Below, piece by piece: positions 7,141-14,852 of a stretch of DNA of 30,264 nucleotides (within the stretch, counting starts at the first letter, position 1; every line of letters starts with the position of its first letter). Below the pieces are notes generated by a model that was given only the letters and a program-made list of their open reading frames with translations, was not told the DNA's origin and did no database searches. The stretch comes from an uncultured Flavihumibacter sp. Lineage in GTDB: Bacteria; Bacteroidota; Bacteroidia; Chitinophagales; Chitinophagaceae. Made by a program: the position numbers and the translations under genes. The DNA is taken from positions 1 through 30,264 of the forward strand of contig CAMLRX010000056.1 in NCBI GenBank assembly GCA_946482545.1. The letters are read 5' to 3'.

Positions 7141-7422
7141 TCAGTGTTTTTTATCGCTATGTCCCAGGTCTTTCTCCGGAGCTACCACATCACGCACCAA
7201 CTGCTTCAGCTCCTTGATTTCGAGGAATCCGCCATGTTCCTTCCGGTCGAAAACCACCATATCGTCCACGAATAGAGTATACCGTCCATTTGTGTCCGAA
7301 GGCCTCAGTGTAACTTCACTTATTGCTCCGTCAAAAGTGGTGAGGAACTCCTGCGACATGTATGCCGCACGCAGCAGCCAGTGGCACTTCGGACAGTATT
7401 CAATGGTAATCTTAGGCAACAT
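7141..7422 (-). CDS. SelT/SelW/SelH-like (Rdx family) redox protein
   Basis: A 93-residue protein of the thioredoxin-like Rdx family. The N-terminal beta strand is followed by C10-P-K-C13 (IEYCPKCHWLLRAAYM), the CxxC counterpart of the CxxU motif of selenoprotein W. The family C-terminal elements FDGAISEVTLRPS, GRYTLFVDD and GGFLEIKELKQLVRD are all present. The biochemical role in bacteria is unknown; a thiol-redox role is presumed. It sits between moaE (gap of 11 bases) and mobA (gap of 1 base) in a run of Moco genes. That suggests a part in sulfur or thiol handling during Moco synthesis or in protecting the reductase; this is inference. Confidence 0.88.
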   Translation of the reverse strand: MLPKITIEYCPKCHWLLRAAYMSQEFLTTFDGAISEVTLRPSDTNGRYTLFVDDMVVFDRKEHGGFLEIKELKQLVRDVVAPEKDLGHSDKKH

Positions 7423-7433
7423 CTATAAAGGTT

Positions 7434-7907
7434 TTAAGATGGTTCAAATTCATAAATATGTTTCCCGGGATCACCTGTTTCCGCGTAACAATTACAGTTT
7501 CCTCCCCATACACCGGTGCCATCAGAAAAATGTTCGTATTTCCAGATGGGCACTTCGTGTTTGATGCGGTCTATGATGTACCTGTTCGCCTCATAAGCCT
7601 CCCTGCGGTGTGCACATGATGTAACCACCACCACGGCGCACTCCATTACGCCCACCTTGCCGGTTCTGTGTTGCGCAAGGGCAGTATTAAGTTTCCATTT
7701 CAAGGTGGCTTGCGCCAGGATTTCACCGATCATTTTTTCCGCAAGCGCCAGATGCGCCTCAAACTCCAATGCCACCACTTCTTTTCCGTGCGCCGAGTTT
7801 CTCGTCTCTCCGCTGAACAGCACCACCGCACCGGCATGAGGATGGTGCGCAGCGTTGAAGAATGCCGCGATATCTATTGGCTCCGCTGAAATATGCTCGT
7901 ACTGCAT
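7434..7907 (-). CDS. moaE: Molybdopterin synthase catalytic subunit (MoaE)
   Basis: A 157-residue subunit that converts cyclic pyranopterin monophosphate to molybdopterin using sulfur carried on the MoaD C-terminus. Family marks are GAVVLFSGETRN, LEFEAHLALAEKMI, the strand GKVGVMECAVVVVTSCAHR, and the active-site segment IKHEVPIWKYE. Lys116 and Lys123 are spaced as the catalytic Lys119 and Lys126 of E. coli MoaE. The start ATG at 7907 follows the moaD stop by 12 bases. The C-terminal tail with cysteines (GGNCNCYAETG) is somewhat unusual but common enough in the family not to affect the call. Confidence 0.96.
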   Translation of the reverse strand: MQYEHISAEPIDIAAFFNAAHHPHAGAVVLFSGETRNSAHGKEVVALEFEAHLALAEKMIGEILAQATLKWKLNTALAQHRTGKVGVMECAVVVVTSCAHRREAYEANRYIIDRIKHEVPIWKYEHFSDGTGVWGGNCNCYAETGDPGKHIYEFEPS

Positions 7908-7919
7908 AGCCTGATTTTT

Positions 7920-8153
7920 TTATCCGCCACTGCTTGGTGGCAGCACGGCTACCACATCATTTTCACGCAAGGCATAGTCTTCTCCTACTAATGTTGTTCC
8001 TACCGCAAAACGACAACTTTCCAGGATACCCGCCGAAGCAGGATTTCTACCCATCAGGTATCGTTTCAACGTCGCTACATCCGGAATGGCATCTTCCACC
8101 TGGAATGAAGCGGGAAAATGCTCCTTCAGTACCGCAAACACTTCGATCTCCAT
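7920..8153 (-). CDS. moaD: Molybdopterin synthase sulfur carrier subunit (MoaD)
   Basis: A 77-residue ubiquitin-fold protein ending in the diagnostic di-glycine (LPPSSGG), which MoeB adenylates and which then carries the thiocarboxylate sulfur to MoaE. Internal family features are AVLKEHFPASFQVEDA, VGTTLVGEDYALREND and VVAVLPP. It starts 9 bases after moaA and ends 12 bases before moaE, so the synthase subunits are produced together. The matching activating enzyme is encoded at 24927-26009. Confidence 0.95.
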   Translation of the reverse strand: MEIEVFAVLKEHFPASFQVEDAIPDVATLKRYLMGRNPASAGILESCRFAVGTTLVGEDYALRENDVVAVLPPSSGG

Positions 8154-8162
8154 TGTTCTGTT

Positions 8163-9119
8163 TTATCCGCCGATAGACAGCATACTCAACGCGCTTCCTG
8201 TAAACCGAAGCGGTTGTTTCTGCACCAGGGCTTTTATCAATTGTGTTTCCAGTTCTTTTTCGTTCAACCCTACAATAGAAAATCCTTCATTATTGCTCAG
8301 GCAACCAAACACCTTTCCATCACTGCTTAACCGAAGCCGGTTGCAATCTGAACAGAAGGGCGCTGATTCATTGGCGATGATCCCAAACTCCTGCCCAAAC
8401 GCCGTTTTCCAGTAAGTTGCCGTGGCGCCTTCCTTCCTGGGTAAAGCCATCAGAGGACCAGTGGCGGAAACCCGTTCCAGTATTTCATAGGAACTAAAGA
8501 ACCGGTCGGCACCCTCCCTGAACAGATATCCCATTTTCATCAGTTCCAGGAACCTGAGCACGATTCCCTTCTCACGTGCATATTCCATTAAAGGAAGTAC
8601 CTCACTGTCGTTGATCCCTTTCATAATCACCGCGTTCAGCTTCAACGGAATTCCGGCATCAAGCGTCGCATCGATGCCTTCCAGTACACGACTGCACTGA
8701 TCCCGCCCACTCATTTTCCGGAACACTTCCTCATCCACCGCATCCAGCGATACATTCAATTCATCCAACCCTGCCACGGCCAGTCTCCCCGCGAGTTTAG
8801 GCAAAAGAAATCCGTTCGTGGTCATCTTCACAGCGGGCACTCCCGCGCATTTCAATTCATACACCAACTGTTCAATGCCTTCAAACAACAATGGTTCACC
8901 GCCAGTCAGCCTTACGGTGTCAAAGTTGAGCTTTTTGTGCAAGGACAAAATCAGTTCTTTCACCGGAACCGTACCGTTTTTACCCTGACCGCAACTACGT
9001 TTATTCACGGTGTCTTCTTCCTCATCCACACAATACACGCAGGCGAAGTTGCACCGGTCGAGCAAACTCACCCGGAGCGTGGAAAAACTTCTGCCATATT
9101 GGTCCGTTATCTTTATCAC
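8163..9119 (-). CDS. moaA: GTP 3',8-cyclase MoaA (radical SAM)
   Basis: A 318-residue radical SAM enzyme for the first step of Moco synthesis, turning GTP into 3',8-cyclo-GTP. The N-terminal SAM cluster motif is C23-x3-C27-x2-C30 (DRCNFACVYC). The SAM-binding glycines lie in RLTGGEPLL. The C-terminal substrate cluster is C256-x2-C259-x13-C273 (FCSDCNRLRLSSDG). The C-terminal Gly-Gly needed by this family ends the protein (SMLSIGG). The start codon is GTG, overlapping the TGA of the upstream permease gene as GTGA, so translation is coupled. All cofactor ligands are present and the length is normal. Confidence 0.97.
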   Translation of the reverse strand: MIKITDQYGRSFSTLRVSLLDRCNFACVYCVDEEEDTVNKRSCGQGKNGTVPVKELILSLHKKLNFDTVRLTGGEPLLFEGIEQLVYELKCAGVPAVKMTTNGFLLPKLAGRLAVAGLDELNVSLDAVDEEVFRKMSGRDQCSRVLEGIDATLDAGIPLKLNAVIMKGINDSEVLPLMEYAREKGIVLRFLELMKMGYLFREGADRFFSSYEILERVSATGPLMALPRKEGATATYWKTAFGQEFGIIANESAPFCSDCNRLRLSSDGKVFGCLSNNEGFSIVGLNEKELETQLIKALVQKQPLRFTGSALSMLSIGG

Positions 9120-9850
9120 GCGAGGAATATTAGTTTATAAGATGCAAGCGCCAATACAAACGCGAGCAGGCTTCTGACAAATTTCGTGGAAAATTTCCGG
9201 CTCCCCAACCAACCGCCGATCAAGCCGCCGGTTACAGCCCCCAACATCCACCACCAGCCATACATGGGTATTTCATATACGCTCCATTCTACAGCGCCCA
9301 GACCCGCCGCTGAATTACATACGATGAATGCCGCAGATACCGCAGCAGCCTCTTTCATTCCCGCCCATCCCAATAAAAGCAATACGGGCGTAAGGAATAT
9401 TCCGCCGCCAATATTCAAAAAGCCGGAGGCAAATCCGATAACAGCGCCTATCAGTAATGCAAGCGGAAAACTGAATGGACGCTCCTGCTCCTGCTTCACC
9501 CGCACAATTTCCGCCAGCCGCAGCACAGGATAGATCAGTGCAATGCCGAGCATCATCTTATACAAACGCGGCGGCACATTTACCATAGAGCCCAGGAACG
9601 CGAAGGGCACCGATGTGAGGAGAAACGGCCAAAGCATTTTCCAGGAAAAGTAACCGTTCGACCGGTATTGCAGAAACGAAGAACCCGCCACCAGGATGTT
9701 CATCAGCAAGACCAAAGGTTTGTACACCGGCATCGCAACACCACATAACGTGAACACCGCAATATACCCACTTGCACCGCCATGTCCAACGGCAGCGTAT
9801 AAAAACGCCACAGTTCCCAGGAAAAAAACAATCAGCAACTCCGTGTTCAT
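9116..9850 (-). CDS. TSUP (TauE/SafE) family membrane permease
   Basis: A 244-residue inner-membrane protein with about seven or eight hydrophobic segments. It shows the TSUP pattern of glycine-rich repeats at the start of each half: AAVGHGGASGYIAVFTLCG near residues 20-38, and IGFASGFLNIGGGIFLTPVL near 140. Family members move sulfite, sulfoacetate, thiosulfate or other small organosulfur or inorganic anions. The gene overlaps its upstream neighbour (ATGA) and downstream moaA (GTGA), so it is translated as part of the nitrate/Moco unit. Possible cargoes are nitrite, sulfite or a sulfur source for cofactor synthesis. The sequence alone does not decide this. Confidence 0.88.
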   Translation of the reverse strand: MNTELLIVFFLGTVAFLYAAVGHGGASGYIAVFTLCGVAMPVYKPLVLLMNILVAGSSFLQYRSNGYFSWKMLWPFLLTSVPFAFLGSMVNVPPRLYKMMLGIALIYPVLRLAEIVRVKQEQERPFSFPLALLIGAVIGFASGFLNIGGGIFLTPVLLLLGWAGMKEAAAVSAAFIVCNSAAGLGAVEWSVYEIPMYGWWWMLGAVTGGLIGGWLGSRKFSTKFVRSLLAFVLALASYKLIFLA

Positions 9851-11325
9851 ACGGTAAGTTCGGCCTCAAAATCCATTTCCACAAATTCAGTTTTCGCTGT
9901 TTCACAGGTTGGGCAGCAATAATTTTCAGGCAACAACGCGAACGCTGTATTGGGCGCTATGCCTTGCAGCGCATCTCCATACGCCGGATCGTATATGGTT
10001 TTGCAGTACAGACATTGGTGTACCATCTTTGAGGGCTGTTCCGCGACATGCTCATTGGTAGTGCTTTCGCGGTAAACACTATGATTGATCGCCTCTTCCC
10101 CGTGCTGCAATTCATAATAGTATTTACACAACGCCGAAAGGTAGGTTCCCATCTCCTCCTTTCCCACCCGGCTTCTGAACAATACCAATTCGCGGGTGTT
10201 CGGGTTAAAATCTTTGGTGTAAAGAATATCAAATTTATCGGACGCAGTTTTCGCCTTACCAGTCACTTCCTGGCGACGGATCACCACGGAACCTGTAAGT
10301 CCCGATTTAGGTTTTGTTTTAATAGCGAAACACAATCCATACGTCCGTAAGTCTTCCTTATCGAAATGGTGGACCATCATTCTTTTGAGTATCAACCCCT
10401 CGTCGCTGCCGTCTTCCACCATCCAGTTCAGTTCGTTGGAGGCATGGCGCACATTGATGCGGTGCTTACCCAGCACATAGTCCCAGCGGCGCCTGTCGGC
10501 CGGATTGATATTTTTGATGATGAGCGATTTCCAGGGTGTGATGCAGCACTGTGCCGAAAGTCCGGCCACATCTTCGAGGAACCCGAGCGGAAACGTTTCG
10601 TTTCTCCTGTAAATACCCAGCCAGGTTTGCTGCCCATACATATTAAACCCTTCGTAATAAGGCAACCTGAAATCAGGCAACTGCAATTCTTCCGTTGTCG
10701 GCTGGGTGATGAATTTTTTACGCGCTGACAACAAAGTTCCAAGCATTTCCCCTTTCTGCTGCGCATCCTCCAGCGAAGCGACTTCCTTAGTAGTAATCAG
10801 CTCCTCCAATTCCGCGCAAAGTGCAGGAATATCATAAGAATAAATCAGCACGGGCCATTGGTACAACTGATTCGATTTGGGGAAACGCACCCGCAGGTGC
10901 CAGTAATTGGGCAATGAAGCCGTGATAAAATTGAGATGCCCCGTAAAAAAAGGAACAAAACACTGGTCCTTATCCACCAGGTTTACTTTTAATTTCGGGC
11001 GGAAAGAGAAAGCATCCATAATATCCCGGTAGTCCCCTTCGCGCAGCCAGGCCGATTGATGAAATACATTTTCTGCCCCAAAAGAACTCACGATATTGGG
11101 ATAGGTTTCTTCATTTACTTCAGCAAACAATTCGTGGTTCTGCAACTGCTGGCAACATGCTTCTGTTTTACCCACCGGCACTTTAAAAAATATTTGCTGA
11201 CGGGTGCCGAAACGAAGGGCATCAGCGCCAGCCTCACGGGCAATGCGCACAATATTCAGCAGGTCCCCCGCAGGTATTACACCGCCGCGCTTGTTTATTT
11301 TAATGGTATTGAATTTACGGGCCAT
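9847..11325 (-). CDS. Degenerate nitrite/sulfite reductase-like protein fused to C-terminal rubredoxin
   Basis: A 492-residue, two-part protein. Residues of about 1-420 resemble a nitrite/sulfite reductase half: the ferredoxin-like N-terminal domain is IKINKRGGVIPAGDLLNI and EAGADALRFGTRQQIFFKVP, followed by a NIR/SIR-type core. However, no C-x5-C or C-x3-C siroheme/[4Fe-4S] motif is present, in contrast to NirB in this window. Residues 434-492 are a full rubredoxin with C438-x2-C441 and C471-P-x-C474, plus the typical IYDPAYGD and GIAPNTAF segments. The start overlaps the nitrate reductase stop (TAATG) and the end overlaps the permease start (ATGA). I infer an electron-transfer subunit of the nitrate reductase rather than a sulfite or nitrite reductase. 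Rubredoxin-containing genes in Bacteroidota nitrate clusters are, to my memory, known but little studied. Confidence 0.85.
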   Translation of the reverse strand: MARKFNTIKINKRGGVIPAGDLLNIVRIAREAGADALRFGTRQQIFFKVPVGKTEACCQQLQNHELFAEVNEETYPNIVSSFGAENVFHQSAWLREGDYRDIMDAFSFRPKLKVNLVDKDQCFVPFFTGHLNFITASLPNYWHLRVRFPKSNQLYQWPVLIYSYDIPALCAELEELITTKEVASLEDAQQKGEMLGTLLSARKKFITQPTTEELQLPDFRLPYYEGFNMYGQQTWLGIYRRNETFPLGFLEDVAGLSAQCCITPWKSLIIKNINPADRRRWDYVLGKHRINVRHASNELNWMVEDGSDEGLILKRMMVHHFDKEDLRTYGLCFAIKTKPKSGLTGSVVIRRQEVTGKAKTASDKFDILYTKDFNPNTRELVLFRSRVGKEEMGTYLSALCKYYYELQHGEEAINHSVYRESTTNEHVAEQPSKMVHQCLYCKTIYDPAYGDALQGIAPNTAFALLPENYCCPTCETAKTEFVEMDFEAELTV

Positions 11326-14300
11326 TACACGAGTTTTAAAGTTTCCGGTAAGGGAATTTGGTCCAGCATCTTATCCAGTATCCGTTGCACCTGTGGCCTG
11401 CAAGAGCCACATCCTGTAGCCGCGCCCGTGGTTTTACAAAGCGTGGGCATATCGGTACAGCCTTCGTTTATTTTCTGCTGAAGGTTTCCTTCGCCCACCT
11501 GGTGACAACTGCACACCAACTTACCGAGCACCGGTTCCGCTTTCTTACCACTGCGCAACAACTGCATTCTTTTTTCACTGAGTTCTATCTTTCCGGCGAT
11601 GAGTTCTTTGAATTCAAGCATTTCCGTTTTATCGCCGATGAGTATAGCCCCTACGAGTTTATCCTGGTGGACGATACACTTTTTATAATAGCGCCTTGTC
11701 CTGTCGATGAAAACGATCTCTTCATAAGATGGATCGTCAGGCGTTTCTGTGATGCCCATGCTACACAGGTCGAAGCCCTGAATTTTGATGATGTTCATCG
11801 GCAAACTCCCTTCATACCGTGCTGAAACATCCCCATACATCCAGTTGGCAACAATGGCGGCCTGCTCTTCCGCCGCGGCGGTAATGCCATACATACTGCC
11901 TTTGAATTCAGCCACTTCGCCGATGGCGAAGATGTTGGGATCACTGGTTTGTAATCTTTCGTTGACCACCACGCCTCTTCTGCAGTCCAGTCCGGCTTCG
12001 CGGGCCAATTCAATATTCGGTGTGGTGCCGATGGCGAAAACCAGTGCATCGCAATCGAGTTGTTTACCACTTTTCAATCTTATGCCCGTGAGTTTTTCCT
12101 GTCCGAAGCAGGATTGCAATTCATCGTTGAAATACACTTCACATCCGTGTTCCACAATCACTTCTCCCAACAAAGCGCTGCCCAGTTCATCGAGCTGCCG
12201 GTTCAGGAAACGGGATATTCGTTGTATCACGGATACACGCACGTTTATTTCACGGAGGGAAATCGCAAGTTCTAACCCAAGCAGCCCACCGCCTGCAATC
12301 ACAACATGGGCATCGGGTGGAAGGTGTTTTTTGAAATTATCCGCGTCGGTCCTGCTGCGCATGGTGAATATACCGGGCAAACGTGGAATCCTGGGCGGAA
12401 CAGTGGCCCTGCTTCCTGTGGCGAAAATCACTTGATCCCAGTATGTTTTTTCTCCCCTGCTGTCCAGTACATATTTTTCAGTCCTGTTGATTTCGGTTAC
12501 TGAAACACCTTTCAACAAACGAATATCAGCCGCGGCCTCTTCGGCGTCATTCATTTTAATGAGTTCTTCCCATTGCTGCACCCCACTGATGTAGTCGGGC
12601 AACATTACACGATTATAAAAAGAAAACTCTTCCTTGCTGAAAACGATGATTTCATCTTCCTTATTCAGTTCCCGGTAAGCACGTACAAATCCACAGGCAC
12701 CTGCACCGGCGCCCACTACAACGATGGTTTGCCGGGGCTTTTTGTAGCGTGCTATATGCACCGCACAAAATTTAAAATCCGGTTCTTTGGAAATCGGGTC
12801 CAGTTTCGGACTGGTAATATTATTGGTGCGGTGCAGGTCGCTGCCCAGTATTTTCCCCCAATGCATGGGCAGAAAAACAACACCGGGTTTGATGGCGTCA
12901 CTCAACTGTAGTTTCACGCGCACTTCACCTCTTGCGGAGCGCACGGTCACCAGTTCATTTTCGGAAAGTTTCAGCTTATGCGCATCGACCGGGTGCATCT
13001 CCAGGAATGCATGGCGAATATGCTGCTTTAATTTGTTCACCTTTCCCGTTTTGGACATCGTATGCCAATGGTCGCGTACACGTCCCGTTGTGAGGATGAA
13101 AGGAAAATCAGGGGATACGCCTTCGCTCGTGCAATCGTCTGAAACCGGATGAAGTACAGCTTTTGCTGAAGGTGTGTAGAATTGATGGTCGGTGAAAAGA
13201 CGGTTCCCTTCCCGGGGTTTTTCTCCTGCTTTCAACGGCCATGTTACAGAGCGGTGTTCCTGTAATAAACGGTAATCGATCCCCGTCATATTCACATTGG
13301 TTCCTTCGGTGAGCAAAGTATGCTCTTTGAATATAGCGGCGTTGTCTTGGAAATCAAATCCCGGGTAGCCCATTTTTTGAGCGAATCGGCAAATGATTTC
13401 AGTATCCGGAATGGCTTCGCCGGGGGCATCCACAATTTTTGGAAGATAAGTGATCCTTCTTTCGCTGTTGGTCATGGTGCCTTCTTTCTCGGCCCATCCT
13501 GCCGCAGGCAGAATCACATCAGCAAAAGCAAGCGTTTCAGGTTTGTTGCTGATCTCCTGCACCACTACGAACTTCGCTTTCTTCAACGCTGCTTCTGCTT
13601 TCCGCACATCCGGCAAACTCACGAGGGGATTGGTACAGATGATCCAGATCGCTTTCAATTTTCCTGCTTCCAGAGCATCGAACATTTCAGTGGCCGTTAA
13701 GCCGGGTTTAGGCTGAATTTCCTTTCCACCCCAGAAAGCCTGTACTTCGGCGCGGTGCTTCGGATCGGCCAGGTTACGGTGAGCGGGCAACATATTGGCC
13801 AGACCACCTACTTCGCGACCGCCCATCGCATTGGGCTGTCCGGTAAGCGAAAAGGGACCGGCACCAGGTTTACCAATCTGCCCGGTAACCAGGTGCAGGT
13901 TAATCAGACTAAGGTTTTTATTCACCCCCACGGCACTTTGGTTCAGCCCCATCGTCCACATGGAAATAAAGGCCTTCGATCTGCCGATGTATTCGGCCGC
14001 AAGCCGGAGTTCATCCACTTCCAATCCGCATATTGCCGCGGACTCTTCCGTTGTTTTCTCAAAAACTTTTGTGTGGTAAGCGTCAAATCCTTCCGCATGT
14101 TCCGCCAGGAAGGACGGATCAATATCTCCATTCTCTATCAGCAATCTTCCGATTGCATGGTTCAAAACGATATCCGTTCCGGGATTCAGTTGCAGGTGAA
14201 TATCCGCCAAAGCTGCGGTATCGGTTTTTCGCGGATCGGCCACGATCATTTTCACGTGCGGATTCGCCATTTTATGCGCTTCCACTCTTCTCCATAAAAT

Positions 14301-14852
14301 CGGGTGGCACCAGGCCGGGTTGGCACCTGTAACATAAAAGCAATCGGCCAGTTCAATATCATCGTAACAAACAGGAACAGCATCTTCTCCCAACGATAAT
14401 TTATATGCAGCCACTGCAGAACTCATACACAAACGGGAGTTCGTATCTATATTATTCGTACCAATAAACCCTTTCACCAGCTTGTTGATCACATAATACT
14501 CTTCCGTGAGGCATTGCCCTGAAACATAGAATCCTACTGAATCGGGACCATACTTCTCTATAAAAGTGCGGAACACAGCGGCGGTTCTTTCCAAAGCCGC
14601 GTCCCAGCTCACCTTTTGCAAAGGCATACTTTTATTGTAGCGCATCTGTGGGAAAAGCAAGCGATCGCTGCGGTCATTAACCGTATAATGCAGGTTCATG
14701 CCCTTACTGCAAAGCTTACCACTGTTTACGGGATGGGACTCGTCGCCCTCTAACAACAGTTGACCCTGTTTGTCTAACTGAAGTTTGACGCCACATCCCA
14801 CCCCGCAGTAACAGCAGGTTGATTTGAACTCGTTATATGCTTGTTGCTTCAT
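11325..14852 (-). CDS. Assimilatory nitrate reductase: NasA catalytic part fused to FAD/NAD(P)H reductase and [2Fe-2S] (BFD) modules
   Basis: A 1175-residue cytoplasmic fusion. The N-terminal [4Fe-4S] domain has C13-x2-C16-x3-C20 and C48 (STCCYCGVGCGVKL, GKLCSKG), as in NasA/NapA. The molybdopterin oxidoreductase domain follows (DTNSRLCMSSAV, YVTGANPAWCHP), and a molydopterin-binding C-terminal domain ends near residue 695. From about 706 a pyridine-nucleotide disulfide oxidoreductase of NirB type begins (VVVGAGAGACGF; second Rossmann VVIAGGGLLGLELA; FAD motif SDPNIFAIGEVAEF). Residues 1115-1170 are a BFD-like [2Fe-2S] domain (CSCH near the start, CGSC at the end). Nitrate is reduced to nitrite with electrons entering through the FAD or a partner. 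No signal peptide is present. It overlaps both neighbours by one base (TAATG). In many bacteria the catalytic and reductase parts are separate genes. Confidence 0.95.
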   Translation of the reverse strand: MKQQAYNEFKSTCCYCGVGCGVKLQLDKQGQLLLEGDESHPVNSGKLCSKGMNLHYTVNDRSDRLLFPQMRYNKSMPLQKVSWDAALERTAAVFRTFIEKYGPDSVGFYVSGQCLTEEYYVINKLVKGFIGTNNIDTNSRLCMSSAVAAYKLSLGEDAVPVCYDDIELADCFYVTGANPAWCHPILWRRVEAHKMANPHVKMIVADPRKTDTAALADIHLQLNPGTDIVLNHAIGRLLIENGDIDPSFLAEHAEGFDAYHTKVFEKTTEESAAICGLEVDELRLAAEYIGRSKAFISMWTMGLNQSAVGVNKNLSLINLHLVTGQIGKPGAGPFSLTGQPNAMGGREVGGLANMLPAHRNLADPKHRAEVQAFWGGKEIQPKPGLTATEMFDALEAGKLKAIWIICTNPLVSLPDVRKAEAALKKAKFVVVQEISNKPETLAFADVILPAAGWAEKEGTMTNSERRITYLPKIVDAPGEAIPDTEIICRFAQKMGYPGFDFQDNAAIFKEHTLLTEGTNVNMTGIDYRLLQEHRSVTWPLKAGEKPREGNRLFTDHQFYTPSAKAVLHPVSDDCTSEGVSPDFPFILTTGRVRDHWHTMSKTGKVNKLKQHIRHAFLEMHPVDAHKLKLSENELVTVRSARGEVRVKLQLSDAIKPGVVFLPMHWGKILGSDLHRTNNITSPKLDPISKEPDFKFCAVHIARYKKPRQTIVVVGAGAGACGFVRAYRELNKEDEIIVFSKEEFSFYNRVMLPDYISGVQQWEELIKMNDAEEAAADIRLLKGVSVTEINRTEKYVLDSRGEKTYWDQVIFATGSRATVPPRIPRLPGIFTMRSRTDADNFKKHLPPDAHVVIAGGGLLGLELAISLREINVRVSVIQRISRFLNRQLDELGSALLGEVIVEHGCEVYFNDELQSCFGQEKLTGIRLKSGKQLDCDALVFAIGTTPNIELAREAGLDCRRGVVVNERLQTSDPNIFAIGEVAEFKGSMYGITAAAEEQAAIVANWMYGDVSARYEGSLPMNIIKIQGFDLCSMGITETPDDPSYEEIVFIDRTRRYYKKCIVHQDKLVGAILIGDKTEMLEFKELIAGKIELSEKRMQLLRSGKKAEPVLGKLVCSCHQVGEGNLQQKINEGCTDMPTLCKTTGAATGCGSCRPQVQRILDKMLDQIPLPETLKLV

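Noticed and set aside
13755..14297. Plus-strand open frame of 180 codons inside the nitrate reductase gene
   Set aside because: It lies wholly antisense to the molybdopterin domain, whose motifs are intact; it is a by-product of GC-rich coding.
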